From Streptomyces sp. NBC_01283 (GTDB lineage Bacteria; Actinomycetota; Actinomycetes; Streptomycetales; Streptomycetaceae), in assembly GCF_041435335.1 (NCBI RefSeq), contig NZ_CP108430.1, positions 2,170,001 to 2,234,000 of the forward strand: 64,000 nt of DNA, read 5' to 3'. Below the pieces are notes generated by a model. It worked only from the letters and a program-made list of their open reading frames with translations, was not told the origin of the DNA and searched no databases. A program made the position numbers and the translations under genes. Positions 51,686 to 60,835 of the stretch are shown here, piece after piece (the first letter of the stretch is position 1; each line of letters begins with the position of its first letter).

Positions 51686-54600
51686 TCAGTCACGGTCGGC
51701 CGAGACGGCTTCGCCCGTGCGGGCGTCGACGTAGCCGATCAGCGTCGCCTGCATGTCCTTCATCTGCAGGAGCATCCGGCCGTCGGGCCGGGTCGCGACG
51801 AACCGGTTGTCGATCAGGTCCGCCGTCAGGTCGAAGCCGGGCGGCGTGGCGTACAGCTCGATGTCGTCGCCGGACCGGGACAGGGACAGGTCGTTCGTGT
51901 CCTCGTACAGGTCGATGCGGCGGATCGACAGCGGCGCGGCGACGGGGATCAGATGGCCGTCGACGAGGTCGAGGACCCCGACCCGGGCCAGGCCGTCGAG
52001 CAGGATGCTCGGGACCGTGAACCGGGGCCACGTCGGGTCGCCGTCGGGCAGCGACAGGGCGTAGCGGCCCCGCTTGCCGTTGGGGTGGATACGGGTGTCG
52101 GTGGTCGACACGAAGGGACCGGTGAGCTGCACCGGTGAGCCCGGCTGGTGGTACGGGTCCGGTACCGGGGTGTCGTCCGCGGTGTCCCACGCCTCCCACC
52201 GCGGGGCGGTGGAGTAGGAGTCGGCGAGCAGGACGCGGGCCGTGAAGTGCACCCGGTCCTTGATGAGCACGACACCTGTCGGGGAGACCACGTCCTCGGT
52301 GATCCGCACCTCGACGGCGGTCGTGGAGCCGTCGGTCGACGCGATCCGCGCGTACAGCCGCTTGGGGGCCGTCGGCAGGTCGCGGTAGACCCGCAGGAAG
52401 TGCTCGAACCGCAGGTCCTCGAAGGCGACGACGTGCTGGTCGGGGACCAGGTACCGGGCGGCCTCCGCGGCCAGTTCGGTGACGAACGTACCGGGCAGGG
52501 TCGGCTCGCCGCGCACCGTGTGGTGCTCCAGATAGCCGTCGGTGTCCAGGTCGAAGCGGCACTCGAACTCGGCGGACGTGGCCGTCGACTCGACGAGGCG
52601 GCGCAGGAAGAAGCCTGGCTGCGTGGGCTCCGCCTCACCGGCGGCCGGGTCCTCCGTGAGGTAACCGGGGTAGAACTCCTCGACGGTGGCGCGTTCGGCC
52701 TCTCCCAGGTGCACGAGGGAGGGCCGCCTGACGGGCGCGTGCAGTTCCTGTACGAAGTGGTGCACGCCCTCGGGCACGGCCATGCTGCTGTAGGAGCCGG
52801 CCCGTTCGTAGTACGCCTTGGTCAGTTCGTTGGCCCCCATGCCGACACCGGCCCACAGCGTCCACCCGATGGTGAACTCGTCGAGTTCCGAGGTGGCCGC
52901 CGCATAGGTCGCCGCGGTGCCCAGGAAGTCGTTGGCCGATGCGTAGTCGGACTCGCCGAGCTGCCCGAAGTACCCGAGCAGCGAACCGAAGTTGCACCAC
53001 ATGCGGGGCGGTGCGTCGCGCAGCGCGTACTTGAGGTTCAGGTACGACTCGACCTTCAGGTCACGGATCGAGGTGAACTCCCCGAAGTCCTTGTCCTTGA
53101 TGAGTGCCGAGCGCTGCAGACCCGCGGCGTTGACCAGCAGGTCGATGCGCCCGTGCTCCTGGAGCACCGCGCCGATGGCCTTCTCCACCTGGGCGCCGTC
53201 GCGCATGTCGCACTGCACGTAGGTGACCCGGCCCGCGCCGCTGTGTTCCGTCATCGTGTCGAGGTTGTGGCGGGCGTCCCGGGCGTTGAGCATCCGGTCG
53301 AAGGACTTGTTGAGGTCCGCGACCGACGGGCCCTTGGCCGCGCCCTTGCCCTTGCCCCTCGCCTTGCCCTTGTTCTTGGACTTGGCCTTGGCGAGTTCCG
53401 TCTTGATGTACGCCGCCCGGCCCGCCGCGAACTCCTCGTCGCTGCCCTCGAAGACCGACGGAGGGTAGCTGTCCAGGTCGTTGCTGCCGAAGACGTGGAT
53501 ACGGGGGCCGAACTCGGCGGCGACCTCCTTGAGCACCTCGGCGGTGATGCCACGGGCGCCGCCCGCGACGACGACCACGGAGTCCCGGTCGAGCGCCGCC
53601 GGTGCGGAGGCGTCGAGGGCGATCGGCTCGTCGTGCAGCCGGGGGGTGCGGCGCACCCCGTCGGCGTCGACGACGACGGGGAAGGTGCGGTGCGCCCGGC
53701 TCTCCTCCTCCACGCGCCGCACTCCGTCGGCCACTTCGGTGGCCGAGGTGAGGAGCGCGAAGCTGGTGCTGTCGGTGAGCTCGCGTCCCGCGCTCTTGAG
53801 CAGGCCGGTGAAGAGCCCGGAGAAGGGGTGCGGGGTGCCGCCGGGCACCGCGTCGAGGAACAGCATGACGAGGGTGGACTCGGCGGTGGAGAGACCGGCG
53901 TGGGTGTTCTGGAGTGCCAGGTACGTCGCGTCGTGCAGGGCGAGTACCGGCGCCGAGCCCTCGGTGAGCGGCTGCCCGGCGGGCGCGGAGCTCCCCAGGC
54001 CCGCGAGGACCCGCAGGTGCGTGACCGGTTGCCCGGCGTCCGCCAGGGCCGCGCGGACCGTGTCGGGGGTGACCTCGGGCAGGTGGTGCCAGCCGGGCCT
54101 CGGGGCCTTCAGCGGGGTGGTGGACAGCACGGTCAGCGCGCTGTCGGGGCCCACCGCGTCGGCCAGCGGGCCGGGTATGTCGGTGACGACGAGTGCGCCG
54201 TCCGGCAGGAACGCGATGGGCTCCCGCACCTGCCGGGCCGGGATCGCCTCGAACACCGGAACCTGGCGGCGCACCCGCAGGGGAACGCCCTCCCCGGTGT
54301 GCGTGTCCGACACGAAGCTCGGCGGCAGGGTGCCGGTGACGGAGGACCCGTGCTCCCCGCCCTGTGCGGGGGCGGGTTCGACGGGACCGGGGACGGTCAG
54401 CCGCAGCCGGGCGCCCGGTGCGCCGCCGGTCTGGTCGCAGGAGACCTCCACCGTGCCGGCGGGCCCGTGCAGGGCCTTCAGCACGGCGAGGCCACCGGCC
54501 GCGCCCAGATAGCGGGCGTGCGCGGGCTCCGTGCACCGCACGGACTCCCGCTCGGGTGCGGCGCCGGGCTGCTCGGCGGCGCTGCCGAGCGGCTCGTCGA

Positions 54601-57600
54601 CGTACGCCAGGATCGGCAGGCCCTCGGCCACGGCCCGCTCCTCGGTGGCGAGGGCGAACAGGAAGGCGCCCTCGGCGAGTTCCTCCTCCTGCTCGGGGAG
54701 CAGGCCGCCGATCAGGGAGCGGTACGCGGGGAGGCTGTTGCCGTTGATGCCGCCGGCCAGTGCGAAGTCCAGCTCGCCGGTGCGCAGGTAGCGTCCGGCC
54801 GAGGTGATCGACGACAGCGCGGAGGCGAAGCCCGAGTCCATGGTCATGTTCGGGCCGTTGAGGTCGAAGTAGTTCGCGACCCGGGCGGAGATGATGTTGG
54901 GCATCTGGCCGGGGAACGCGTCCTCGTTGGACTCCGGGATCATCGCCTTGACCTGCTCGCGCAGCCGGTCGAGTACCTGCCCGGCGGCCGGTGAACCGGC
55001 CAGCGGCGAGTCGGCGACGGCCTGCCCGATGTCGTCGAGGTAGCAGCGGTTCGCGTACAGCATGGCGGCCCGGGTCGGGCCCATGTGCCCGACGAACACA
55101 CCGGTCTTGGCGGCCTGCTTGCCCCAGAAGTCGGGCATCTGGTCGCGGAGGCGGTGGGCGCACTGCAGGATCATCAGCTGGCAGCGGTCCAGGGCCCTGA
55201 TGGTCTTGGGGGGCAGCCGCACCTCGTTGAACGGCGGCGACGGATAGTCGGCGCCGAAGGTGTCCAGCGGCGGCTTGCCGCCGGCCAGCCAGTCCGAGAC
55301 CTCGTCACGGTCGGCGAGGCCGGGCAGGTGCGAGGACCAGCCGACGATGACGACGCGGCTGTCGGGGTCGGGCTTCTTGGTGGCGGGGATCGTCTCGGCG
55401 GGGGCCTCCGGTGCCTGTGCCTGTGCCTGCACGCGAGGTGTCTCAAGGCGCGGCTGGTTCTCGGCGACGATCAGATGCGCGTTGGTGCCGCCGAAACCGA
55501 AGCCGGACACGGCGGCGAGCCGGGGCCTGTCGCCGTGCTCGGACCACTGCGCCGCCTCGGCCGGGATGTCCAGCTGGGTGTCGGCGAGACGGAAGTCCTC
55601 GCGGGGGTTGGTGAAGCGGAACTGGCCCGGCACGGTCTGCTTCTCGAGGCCCTTGAGGTTCTCGATGAGCGAGACGACGCCCGCCGCCCAACCGGTGTGT
55701 CCGATCAGGGACTTGTTGGAGGTGACCGCGGTCGCCCGCGAGGTGCCGAAGTGCTCCCGCAGGGTGGAGAACTCGGCGAGGTCACCGGCGGGGGTGCCGG
55801 TCGCGTGCGCGTTGATCCAGTCGACGTCGTCGCCGTTGACGTCGCCGTTCTCCAGCGCGCGCTGCACGGCGAGGCTCTGCCCGGCCGAGTTCGGCGCGTA
55901 GATCGCCTTGCCCTTGCCGTCCGACGAGGAGCCGAACGCCCGCAGCACGCCGAGGACCTGGTCGCCGTCCGCCTGGGCCTTGCTCAGCCGCTTCAGTACG
56001 ACCAGGGCGGCGCCGTCGGCGAAGATCACGCCGTCGGCGGCCTCGTCCAGGGCGTGCACCTTGCCGCTCTTGGACAGTCCCTGGAGCTTGGAGAAGAGGA
56101 CGGTGCCGCGCGGCGCAAGGGCGAAGGCGCCGCCGCACACCGCGATGTCCTGCTTGCCCATCAGCAGGCCCTTGGCCGCGATGTCGATGGCGTACAGCGA
56201 CGAGGAGCACGCGGTGTCGACCATGTGCAGCTCGGTGGACGAGGGCAGGATGCCCTCCATGGCGAGCTCACCGACGCGGTGCGGCAGGAACCGGGAGGGG
56301 TTCTCGCCGCGGCGCCGGTAGCGGTCGGTGAGGGAGGTGTCGATGCCCCCGCGCAGCGCCTGCCGTTCGGCGTCGGTCATGGCCAGGTCGTCGATGATGT
56401 CGTGCGTCATCCTGGTGACGCTGTCGAGGACCCCGGCCTCCTCCAGGTGCTGGCTGCCGTCCGGGGTGTAGCCGACGACGAAGGAGCAGTTGTCGGTGTC
56501 GCTGCGGCGGACCCCGTCGAGCGCCTGGACCAGGCTGTGGCGGAGCCACTGGGTGGTGAACTCCTGGTCGTCGGGGCCTCCCTCCATGCCGTCGAGGGAG
56601 CCTTCGGCGGGCTCAAACCCGGTGATGAACACACAGTGGTCGGCGTACGCCTTGTCCTCGGCGGCGGTGTCCGGCGAGTGGAAGCGCTCGTGTTCCCAGC
56701 GGTCGGCGGGGACCTTGACGAACAGTTCGTCCCCCGTCATGCGGAGCTTCCAGAACTCCTCGGGGCTGTTCGCCCCCGCGACGGCGAGACCCATACCGAC
56801 GACGGCGATCGAATCGTCCCCGAACTCCGCCTCGGTGAGGGGCACTTCGGACCCCACGACCTGCACGGGCGCATCGTCCTGGGCCACGTCGGCCTGGGGC
56901 GCCTCGGCCACGGGCGACGAGGCCACGGGCGACGAGGTCACCGGCGCCGAGGCCACCGGCGCCACGACCGGCTCCGCAGCCGGCGCCGCCTCCGCCGGAG
57001 GCGACAGCAGCGCCGCGCCCAGCGTGAGGCCGCCGTCGGCGAGGACGACCTGGCCGGTGATCCAGCGGGCGTCGTCGGAGGCGAGGAAGGCCACCACGGT
57101 GGCGAACTCCTCCGGTGTGCCGAGCCGCCCGAAGGGGGTGGCCCGGGCGATGACGTCCTGCATCCGGTCCGCGTCGGGGAACTTGTCCGCCACCTCGCTG
57201 GTCAGCATGGCGGCGGACGCCGTGTTGACCCGGATGCCCAGCGGCGCGAGCTCCACGGCCAGGTAGCGCGACGCGGCCTCGGCCGCGGCCTTCGCCGGGG
57301 CGCAGGCCAGGTAGTTGGCCATCACCATCTGGGAGCCGCCGAGGGCGGAGACGGTGACGATCGAGCCGCCGCCGCCCCTGGCCATCAGCGGTGCGGCGCC
57401 GCGCGCGACGCGCAGCCCGCCCTTGTAGTTGGTCTCGATGGCCTTGTCGAGGTGTGCGTCGGTGACCTCGTCCACCGGCAGCAGCGCGCCGTCGGCGGCG
57501 CTGTTGACGAGGATGTCGAGCCGGCCGTGCAGCCGGTCGATCTCCGCGAACATCCGGTCGACCTGCTCCTGCCTGGCCACCGATGCGCGGATCAGGTCGA

Positions 57601-57772
57601 CGCGGTGGCCGTCGGCGGTCAGCTCGTCGCGGGTCGCCTTGGCCTGGTCGTGCGAATGGAAGTAGTTGAGGACGATCGAGGCGCCGCGCGAGGCCAGTTC
57701 ACGCGCGATGGCCTTGCCCACACCCTTCGATCCGCCGGTGACCAGAGCCACCTTGCCTGTCAGGTCTTTCAT
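51686..57772 (-). CDS. PUFA-synthase-like polyketide synthase: ER(FabL-like)-KS-CLF-KR-DH
   Basis: This 2028-residue core synthase has several domains. Residues 1-252 are an SDR with TGGSKGVG and a Y-x6-K pair (Tyr154, Lys161), the spacing of FabI/FabL enoyl reductases. A Pro/Ala/Val linker with a 15-bp repeat follows. The KS (about 318-775) has Cys522 in DTACSSSL, His656 in HATGT and His692. The second KS-like domain (about 805-1090) has Phe982 where Cys is expected, like a chain-length factor. The KR (about 1410-1750) has GGARGIT, Ser in NFGSLLG and Tyr in DYASAN. The DH (about 1790-2010) has LEHHTVRGEPTLPG and ILLDGLARVG. There is no ACP or AT inside; these come from the next gene. Confidence 0.92.
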   Translation of the reverse strand: MKDLTGKVALVTGGSKGVGKAIARELASRGASIVLNYFHSHDQAKATRDELTADGHRVDLIRASVARQEQVDRMFAEIDRLHGRLDILVNSAADGALLPVDEVTDAHLDKAIETNYKGGLRVARGAAPLMARGGGGSIVTVSALGGSQMVMANYLACAPAKAAAEAASRYLAVELAPLGIRVNTASAAMLTSEVADKFPDADRMQDVIARATPFGRLGTPEEFATVVAFLASDDARWITGQVVLADGGLTLGAALLSPPAEAAPAAEPVVAPVASAPVTSSPVASSPVAEAPQADVAQDDAPVQVVGSEVPLTEAEFGDDSIAVVGMGLAVAGANSPEEFWKLRMTGDELFVKVPADRWEHERFHSPDTAAEDKAYADHCVFITGFEPAEGSLDGMEGGPDDQEFTTQWLRHSLVQALDGVRRSDTDNCSFVVGYTPDGSQHLEEAGVLDSVTRMTHDIIDDLAMTDAERQALRGGIDTSLTDRYRRRGENPSRFLPHRVGELAMEGILPSSTELHMVDTACSSSLYAIDIAAKGLLMGKQDIAVCGGAFALAPRGTVLFSKLQGLSKSGKVHALDEAADGVIFADGAALVVLKRLSKAQADGDQVLGVLRAFGSSSDGKGKAIYAPNSAGQSLAVQRALENGDVNGDDVDWINAHATGTPAGDLAEFSTLREHFGTSRATAVTSNKSLIGHTGWAAGVVSLIENLKGLEKQTVPGQFRFTNPREDFRLADTQLDIPAEAAQWSEHGDRPRLAAVSGFGFGGTNAHLIVAENQPRLETPRVQAQAQAPEAPAETIPATKKPDPDSRVVIVGWSSHLPGLADRDEVSDWLAGGKPPLDTFGADYPSPPFNEVRLPPKTIRALDRCQLMILQCAHRLRDQMPDFWGKQAAKTGVFVGHMGPTRAAMLYANRCYLDDIGQAVADSPLAGSPAAGQVLDRLREQVKAMIPESNEDAFPGQMPNIISARVANYFDLNGPNMTMDSGFASALSSITSAGRYLRTGELDFALAGGINGNSLPAYRSLIGGLLPEQEEELAEGAFLFALATEERAVAEGLPILAYVDEPLGSAAEQPGAAPERESVRCTEPAHARYLGAAGGLAVLKALHGPAGTVEVSCDQTGGAPGARLRLTVPGPVEPAPAQGGEHGSSVTGTLPPSFVSDTHTGEGVPLRVRRQVPVFEAIPARQVREPIAFLPDGALVVTDIPGPLADAVGPDSALTVLSTTPLKAPRPGWHHLPEVTPDTVRAALADAGQPVTHLRVLAGLGSSAPAGQPLTEGSAPVLALHDATYLALQNTHAGLSTAESTLVMLFLDAVPGGTPHPFSGLFTGLLKSAGRELTDSTSFALLTSATEVADGVRRVEEESRAHRTFPVVVDADGVRRTPRLHDEPIALDASAPAALDRDSVVVVAGGARGITAEVLKEVAAEFGPRIHVFGSNDLDSYPPSVFEGSDEEFAAGRAAYIKTELAKAKSKNKGKARGKGKGAAKGPSVADLNKSFDRMLNARDARHNLDTMTEHSGAGRVTYVQCDMRDGAQVEKAIGAVLQEHGRIDLLVNAAGLQRSALIKDKDFGEFTSIRDLKVESYLNLKYALRDAPPRMWCNFGSLLGYFGQLGESDYASANDFLGTAATYAAATSELDEFTIGWTLWAGVGMGANELTKAYYERAGSYSSMAVPEGVHHFVQELHAPVRRPSLVHLGEAERATVEEFYPGYLTEDPAAGEAEPTQPGFFLRRLVESTATSAEFECRFDLDTDGYLEHHTVRGEPTLPGTFVTELAAEAARYLVPDQHVVAFEDLRFEHFLRVYRDLPTAPKRLYARIASTDGSTTAVEVRITEDVVSPTGVVLIKDRVHFTARVLLADSYSTAPRWEAWDTADDTPVPDPYHQPGSPVQLTGPFVSTTDTRIHPNGKRGRYALSLPDGDPTWPRFTVPSILLDGLARVGVLDLVDGHLIPVAAPLSIRRIDLYEDTNDLSLSRSGDDIELYATPPGFDLTADLIDNRFVATRPDGRMLLQMKDMQATLIGYVDARTGEAVSADRD
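56906..56965 (-). repeat. 15-bp coding repeat in the ER-KS linker of the PKS
   Basis: Four 15-base units at 56906, 56921, 56936 and 56951 encode a Ser/Ala-Pro-Val-Ala type linker on the minus strand. Confidence 0.75.
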
Positions 57773-57826
57773 GGAACACGTGCCCTTCTGGAGCCGGTTG
57801 GACGAGCGGAAGCCGGGAGCGGGCGG

Positions 57827-59317
57827 TCAGCCCGCCGCGACGGGCTCCCGGCCGGACAGCTCCGAGACCACGAAGTCGACGATCTTGTCCATGGTGTTGT
57901 AGTTCTCCAGGCGGAACCCGGCCTCCCGGGTGGGCAGGCCGTACCGCTTGGAGGCGCGGGCGAGCAGCTCGACCTGCTTCACCGAGTCGACGCCCAGCTC
58001 GGCCTCCAGCTGCACGCCGTCCTCGAAGACCTCCTCGGGGTACTCCAGGGCCTCCGCGTACAGGGTCCGCAGCTCGGCGTGGATCTCGGCGCGGTCCGGG
58101 GCGCCCGCGGCCGGAGCGGACGCGGCGGGAGCGGAGGCGGCAGGTGCGGCGGCGGGCGCCGGTGCCTGCACGGCCTTCTTCGGGGTGAAGGCGCCGATGT
58201 CGTCGGCGATGCGGCGGAGCACCTCGTCGCCGTGCTCGGCCCAGTACGCCTCGAAGACGTCGGCGGGCACAGTGGGGGCGAGCAGCTCGGCGAGGCCCGG
58301 GGCCTCGACCTCACCGGCGAGGCCCGCGTCGCGCAGGATCCGCAGGGTGGCGTCCAGCGCGAGGCCGCCGTCGCCGTCGATCGCGAGGGACGGCAGGGCG
58401 CGGATGTCCGAGCCCTTGGTCAGCCGGGCGACGAGCTTGGTCAGCGCGGCACGCCCGCCCGCCTCCACGAACGTGGTGACACCGGCGGCCTGAAGGTGGC
58501 GCACCGCGGCGGCGAACCGCACGGGGGTGACGAAGTGCTCGGCGAGGCGGTCGGCCAGGGCGTCGTCGGGCTCGTAGTAGCGCTGGAGGATCGGCGAGTA
58601 CACCAGGCGCTGCAGCGGGTGCTGGTCCAGCTTGCCGACGTACGCGGCGAATTCGGGGACGGCGGGGGCGAGCGCCGGGGTGTGGAAGGGGAAGGGGGTG
58701 TCGATCTCGATGGCGCCGATGCCGAGCTGTCCGGCGATCGCGATGACCCGGTCGAGGACCTCGCCGGGACCGCTCACCACGGTCTGCTCGTCGTGGTTCT
58801 CGGTGGCGACGGCGAGCAGCGGGTCGTCGAGCAGGTCAAGGAGGCGGCGGGCCCGGTCGGCGCCGGCCGACAGCGCCACCATGCGGCCCTCGATGCCCTT
58901 CTGCCGCTGGATGACCGCCACGCGCTGGGCGACGATCCGCACGCCGTCCTCGACGGAGAACGCTCCGGCGGCGACCAGTGCGGTGATCTCGCCGAGGCTG
59001 TGCCCGGCGAGGACGTCCGGGCGCACGCCCTGGGCGTTCAGGATCTCGTACGAGGCCAGACCGGCGGCGTAGATGGCCACCTGGGAGGCCCAGGCGTCGT
59101 CGTCGAGGAGTCCGCGCAGTTCGGCGCTGTGGTCCCCGAGGACCAGGTCGGTTATTCGACGCGAGAACAGGTTCATGGTCTCCGCATCAATGCGCTCGAA
59201 GACGCGCTTGACCTGCGGGTACTTCTGCGCGGCGCGGCGCAGGGCTTCGCCGTCGAAGCCGCCTTGGCCAGGGAAGAGGAAGGTGGTGCGCAGGTCCGCC
59301 GAGGTGTGGACGGTCAT
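57827..59317 (-). CDS. acyltransferase-acyl carrier protein (AT-ACP)
   Basis: This 496-residue protein supplies the AT and ACP that the large synthase lacks. The AT (about 1-330) has FLFPGQGG, nucleophile Ser107 in GHSLGE and His212 in FPFHTP, of the malonyl-using type. A disordered Ala/Pro linker leads to one ACP (about 415-490) with phosphopantetheine Ser445 in LEAELGVDSVKQVELL, the LGxDSxKxVE form typical of PUFA-synthase ACPs. A strong GGAGG site precedes the ATG. Having only one ACP is unusual, because PUFA synthases carry several in tandem. No phosphopantetheinyl transferase gene is visible in the window. Confidence 0.93.
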   Translation of the reverse strand: MTVHTSADLRTTFLFPGQGGFDGEALRRAAQKYPQVKRVFERIDAETMNLFSRRITDLVLGDHSAELRGLLDDDAWASQVAIYAAGLASYEILNAQGVRPDVLAGHSLGEITALVAAGAFSVEDGVRIVAQRVAVIQRQKGIEGRMVALSAGADRARRLLDLLDDPLLAVATENHDEQTVVSGPGEVLDRVIAIAGQLGIGAIEIDTPFPFHTPALAPAVPEFAAYVGKLDQHPLQRLVYSPILQRYYEPDDALADRLAEHFVTPVRFAAAVRHLQAAGVTTFVEAGGRAALTKLVARLTKGSDIRALPSLAIDGDGGLALDATLRILRDAGLAGEVEAPGLAELLAPTVPADVFEAYWAEHGDEVLRRIADDIGAFTPKKAVQAPAPAAAPAASAPAASAPAAGAPDRAEIHAELRTLYAEALEYPEEVFEDGVQLEAELGVDSVKQVELLARASKRYGLPTREAGFRLENYNTMDKIVDFVVSELSGREPVAAG

Positions 59318-59421
59318 GGTCGTGCCTCCAGGCTGGTAGTGCGGTATCGGGATGAGTACGTGAGATGCGTGAGGTACGTCAGGTGTGTGCGTGACGCGGG
59401 GTGCGCGCGCGAGGCGGTGGC

Positions 59422-60774
59422 TCAGGCGGCCAGGTACTGGCCCATGGGCCCGAGGTTCTTCGCCACGAGCCGGTCGGCGGTGCGGGTCGCGCCGGGGATG
59501 TGCCGGGGCGTCCCACGGGCCAGCCAGCGCACCATGCGCAGCTTCCAGCCCGGCGCGGCGCCGGGCTCCAGGTGGTCGAGCAGGGCGTGGATGCTGTCCG
59601 GTGAGTAGAACTCCGCCGGGTGGACCATCGTGGCGAACATGCCGACCATCGCGCGGCCGTGCGTGGGGCTGCGGTGCATGGCCTGGATGAACGCCAGTTC
59701 CTCCCGCGAGTGGTTCGCGATCGTCGCGTGGTCGCGGGTGTAGCGGTAGTGGCCGGTGACCAGGGCGTCGCGGTCACGGGCGTAACCGGCGAGGGCGGAC
59801 GACAGCGATTCGCTGCCGCCCAGGCCCGATCCGATGGCGGCGGCGAGGAGTTCGGCGCCGCGCAGTCCGTCGGTGATCCCGGCGGCGGTGATCGGGTCAC
59901 GGGTGTAACCGGCGTCTCCGGCGAGGGCCCAGCCGGGGCCGTGCGAGAGGCGCAGGAAGTTGGGCACGGACCCGGTCATCCAGCGGTCGACGCGCTTGGT
60001 CTCGCGCAGCAGCTGGGCCCGCTCCGGGTCCACCTCCTCGAACGCGGAGATGACCGTACGGTCGCGGTCCTCGTCGCTGGTGGCCTTGAAGTCGGCCACC
60101 GGCAGGGCCACTCCCACGATGGTGAGCCCGTCGTGGGTCGGCCAGGTGAACGCGTGCTTGCCGTTGTGGCGGTAGGTGCGGACCCGCCCGTCGTGCGGCA
60201 GGCCCTCCCAGTAGGACCAGTGGCTCTTGTTGAGGACCGGGTGCGCGTCGTACTTCGGTGCGTCCAGGAGCCGGGCCAGGGTCGAGTTGGAGCCGTCGGC
60301 GCCGACGACGACGCGGGCGTGTTCGACGACGGGGGTACGGTCCGCCGTCTCGCCGCGTATACCGGTGACCGTGCCGTCGTCGTCGGTGATCAGCTCACGG
60401 ACGGAGACGCCCGCGCGCAGTTCCGCCCCGGACTTGACCGCGGCGTCCAGCAGGATCTGGTCGAGCTTGCTGCGCTCCGGCGAGTACGCCTCGTCCACCC
60501 CGTCCTCGGCGGGCAGCCTGGCCATCAGCTCCACCGGGCCGCTGCGCAGCCCGTACTCGGTGATGGGCGGGCAGCCGGTGGCCTTCAACTCGTCGAGCAG
60601 GCCCCACCGTTTGAGGCGCAGGATGCCCGGCGGGTGGACCAGGTTGGTCGCCGCCGCCTTGCCGCCGGGGAACACGGCCCGGTCGAGGAGGAGCACCTTG
60701 TGGCCGGCCCGGGAGAGCAGCATGGCCGTGGAGGCGCCGCTGATCCGTGCGCCGACAATGATTGCGTCGTACAT
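59422..60774 (-). CDS. FAD-dependent oxidoreductase (geranylgeranyl reductase/monooxygenase-like)
   Basis: This 450-residue flavoprotein has the N-terminal dinucleotide motif IIVGARISGASTAMLLSRAG, the second FAD contact ARVVVGADGSNSTLARLL and the DG motif WALAGDAGYTRDPITAAGITDGLRGAE. It belongs to the group A flavoprotein superfamily that contains geranylgeranyl reductases, halogenases and aromatic hydroxylases; the lack of a clear halogenase WxWxIP motif argues against a halogenase. ATG 60774 follows a good GCAGGAG site, and the open frame beyond is shadow. It likely oxidises or reduces the polyketide chain. Confidence 0.88.
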   Translation of the reverse strand: MYDAIIVGARISGASTAMLLSRAGHKVLLLDRAVFPGGKAAATNLVHPPGILRLKRWGLLDELKATGCPPITEYGLRSGPVELMARLPAEDGVDEAYSPERSKLDQILLDAAVKSGAELRAGVSVRELITDDDGTVTGIRGETADRTPVVEHARVVVGADGSNSTLARLLDAPKYDAHPVLNKSHWSYWEGLPHDGRVRTYRHNGKHAFTWPTHDGLTIVGVALPVADFKATSDEDRDRTVISAFEEVDPERAQLLRETKRVDRWMTGSVPNFLRLSHGPGWALAGDAGYTRDPITAAGITDGLRGAELLAAAIGSGLGGSESLSSALAGYARDRDALVTGHYRYTRDHATIANHSREELAFIQAMHRSPTHGRAMVGMFATMVHPAEFYSPDSIHALLDHLEPGAAPGWKLRMVRWLARGTPRHIPGATRTADRLVAKNLGPMGQYLAA

Positions 60775-60835
60775 CTCGACTCCTGCCACTGGCTGGTCGT
60801 CTGCGGGCGATTGCGTACGGGGGTGTCCGGGGCCG

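Noticed and set aside
51667..51693. GTG start of the KR-DH protein overlapping the PKS stop
   Set aside because: The strong GAGGGAGGAG ribosome site lies between this GTG and the ATG at 51666, so the ATG is the better start.
55085..59608. 1507-codon plus-strand frame through the PKS region
   Set aside because: It is opposite the PKS and AT-ACP genes, which have intact catalytic motifs; the plus frame is Gly/Arg/Asp/Val-rich shadow typical of high-GC DNA.
59422..60774. Flavin-dependent halogenase assignment for the FAD enzyme
   Set aside because: The WxWxIP motif of FADH2 halogenases is not seen; the sequence fits the geranylgeranyl reductase/hydroxylase side of the superfamily better.
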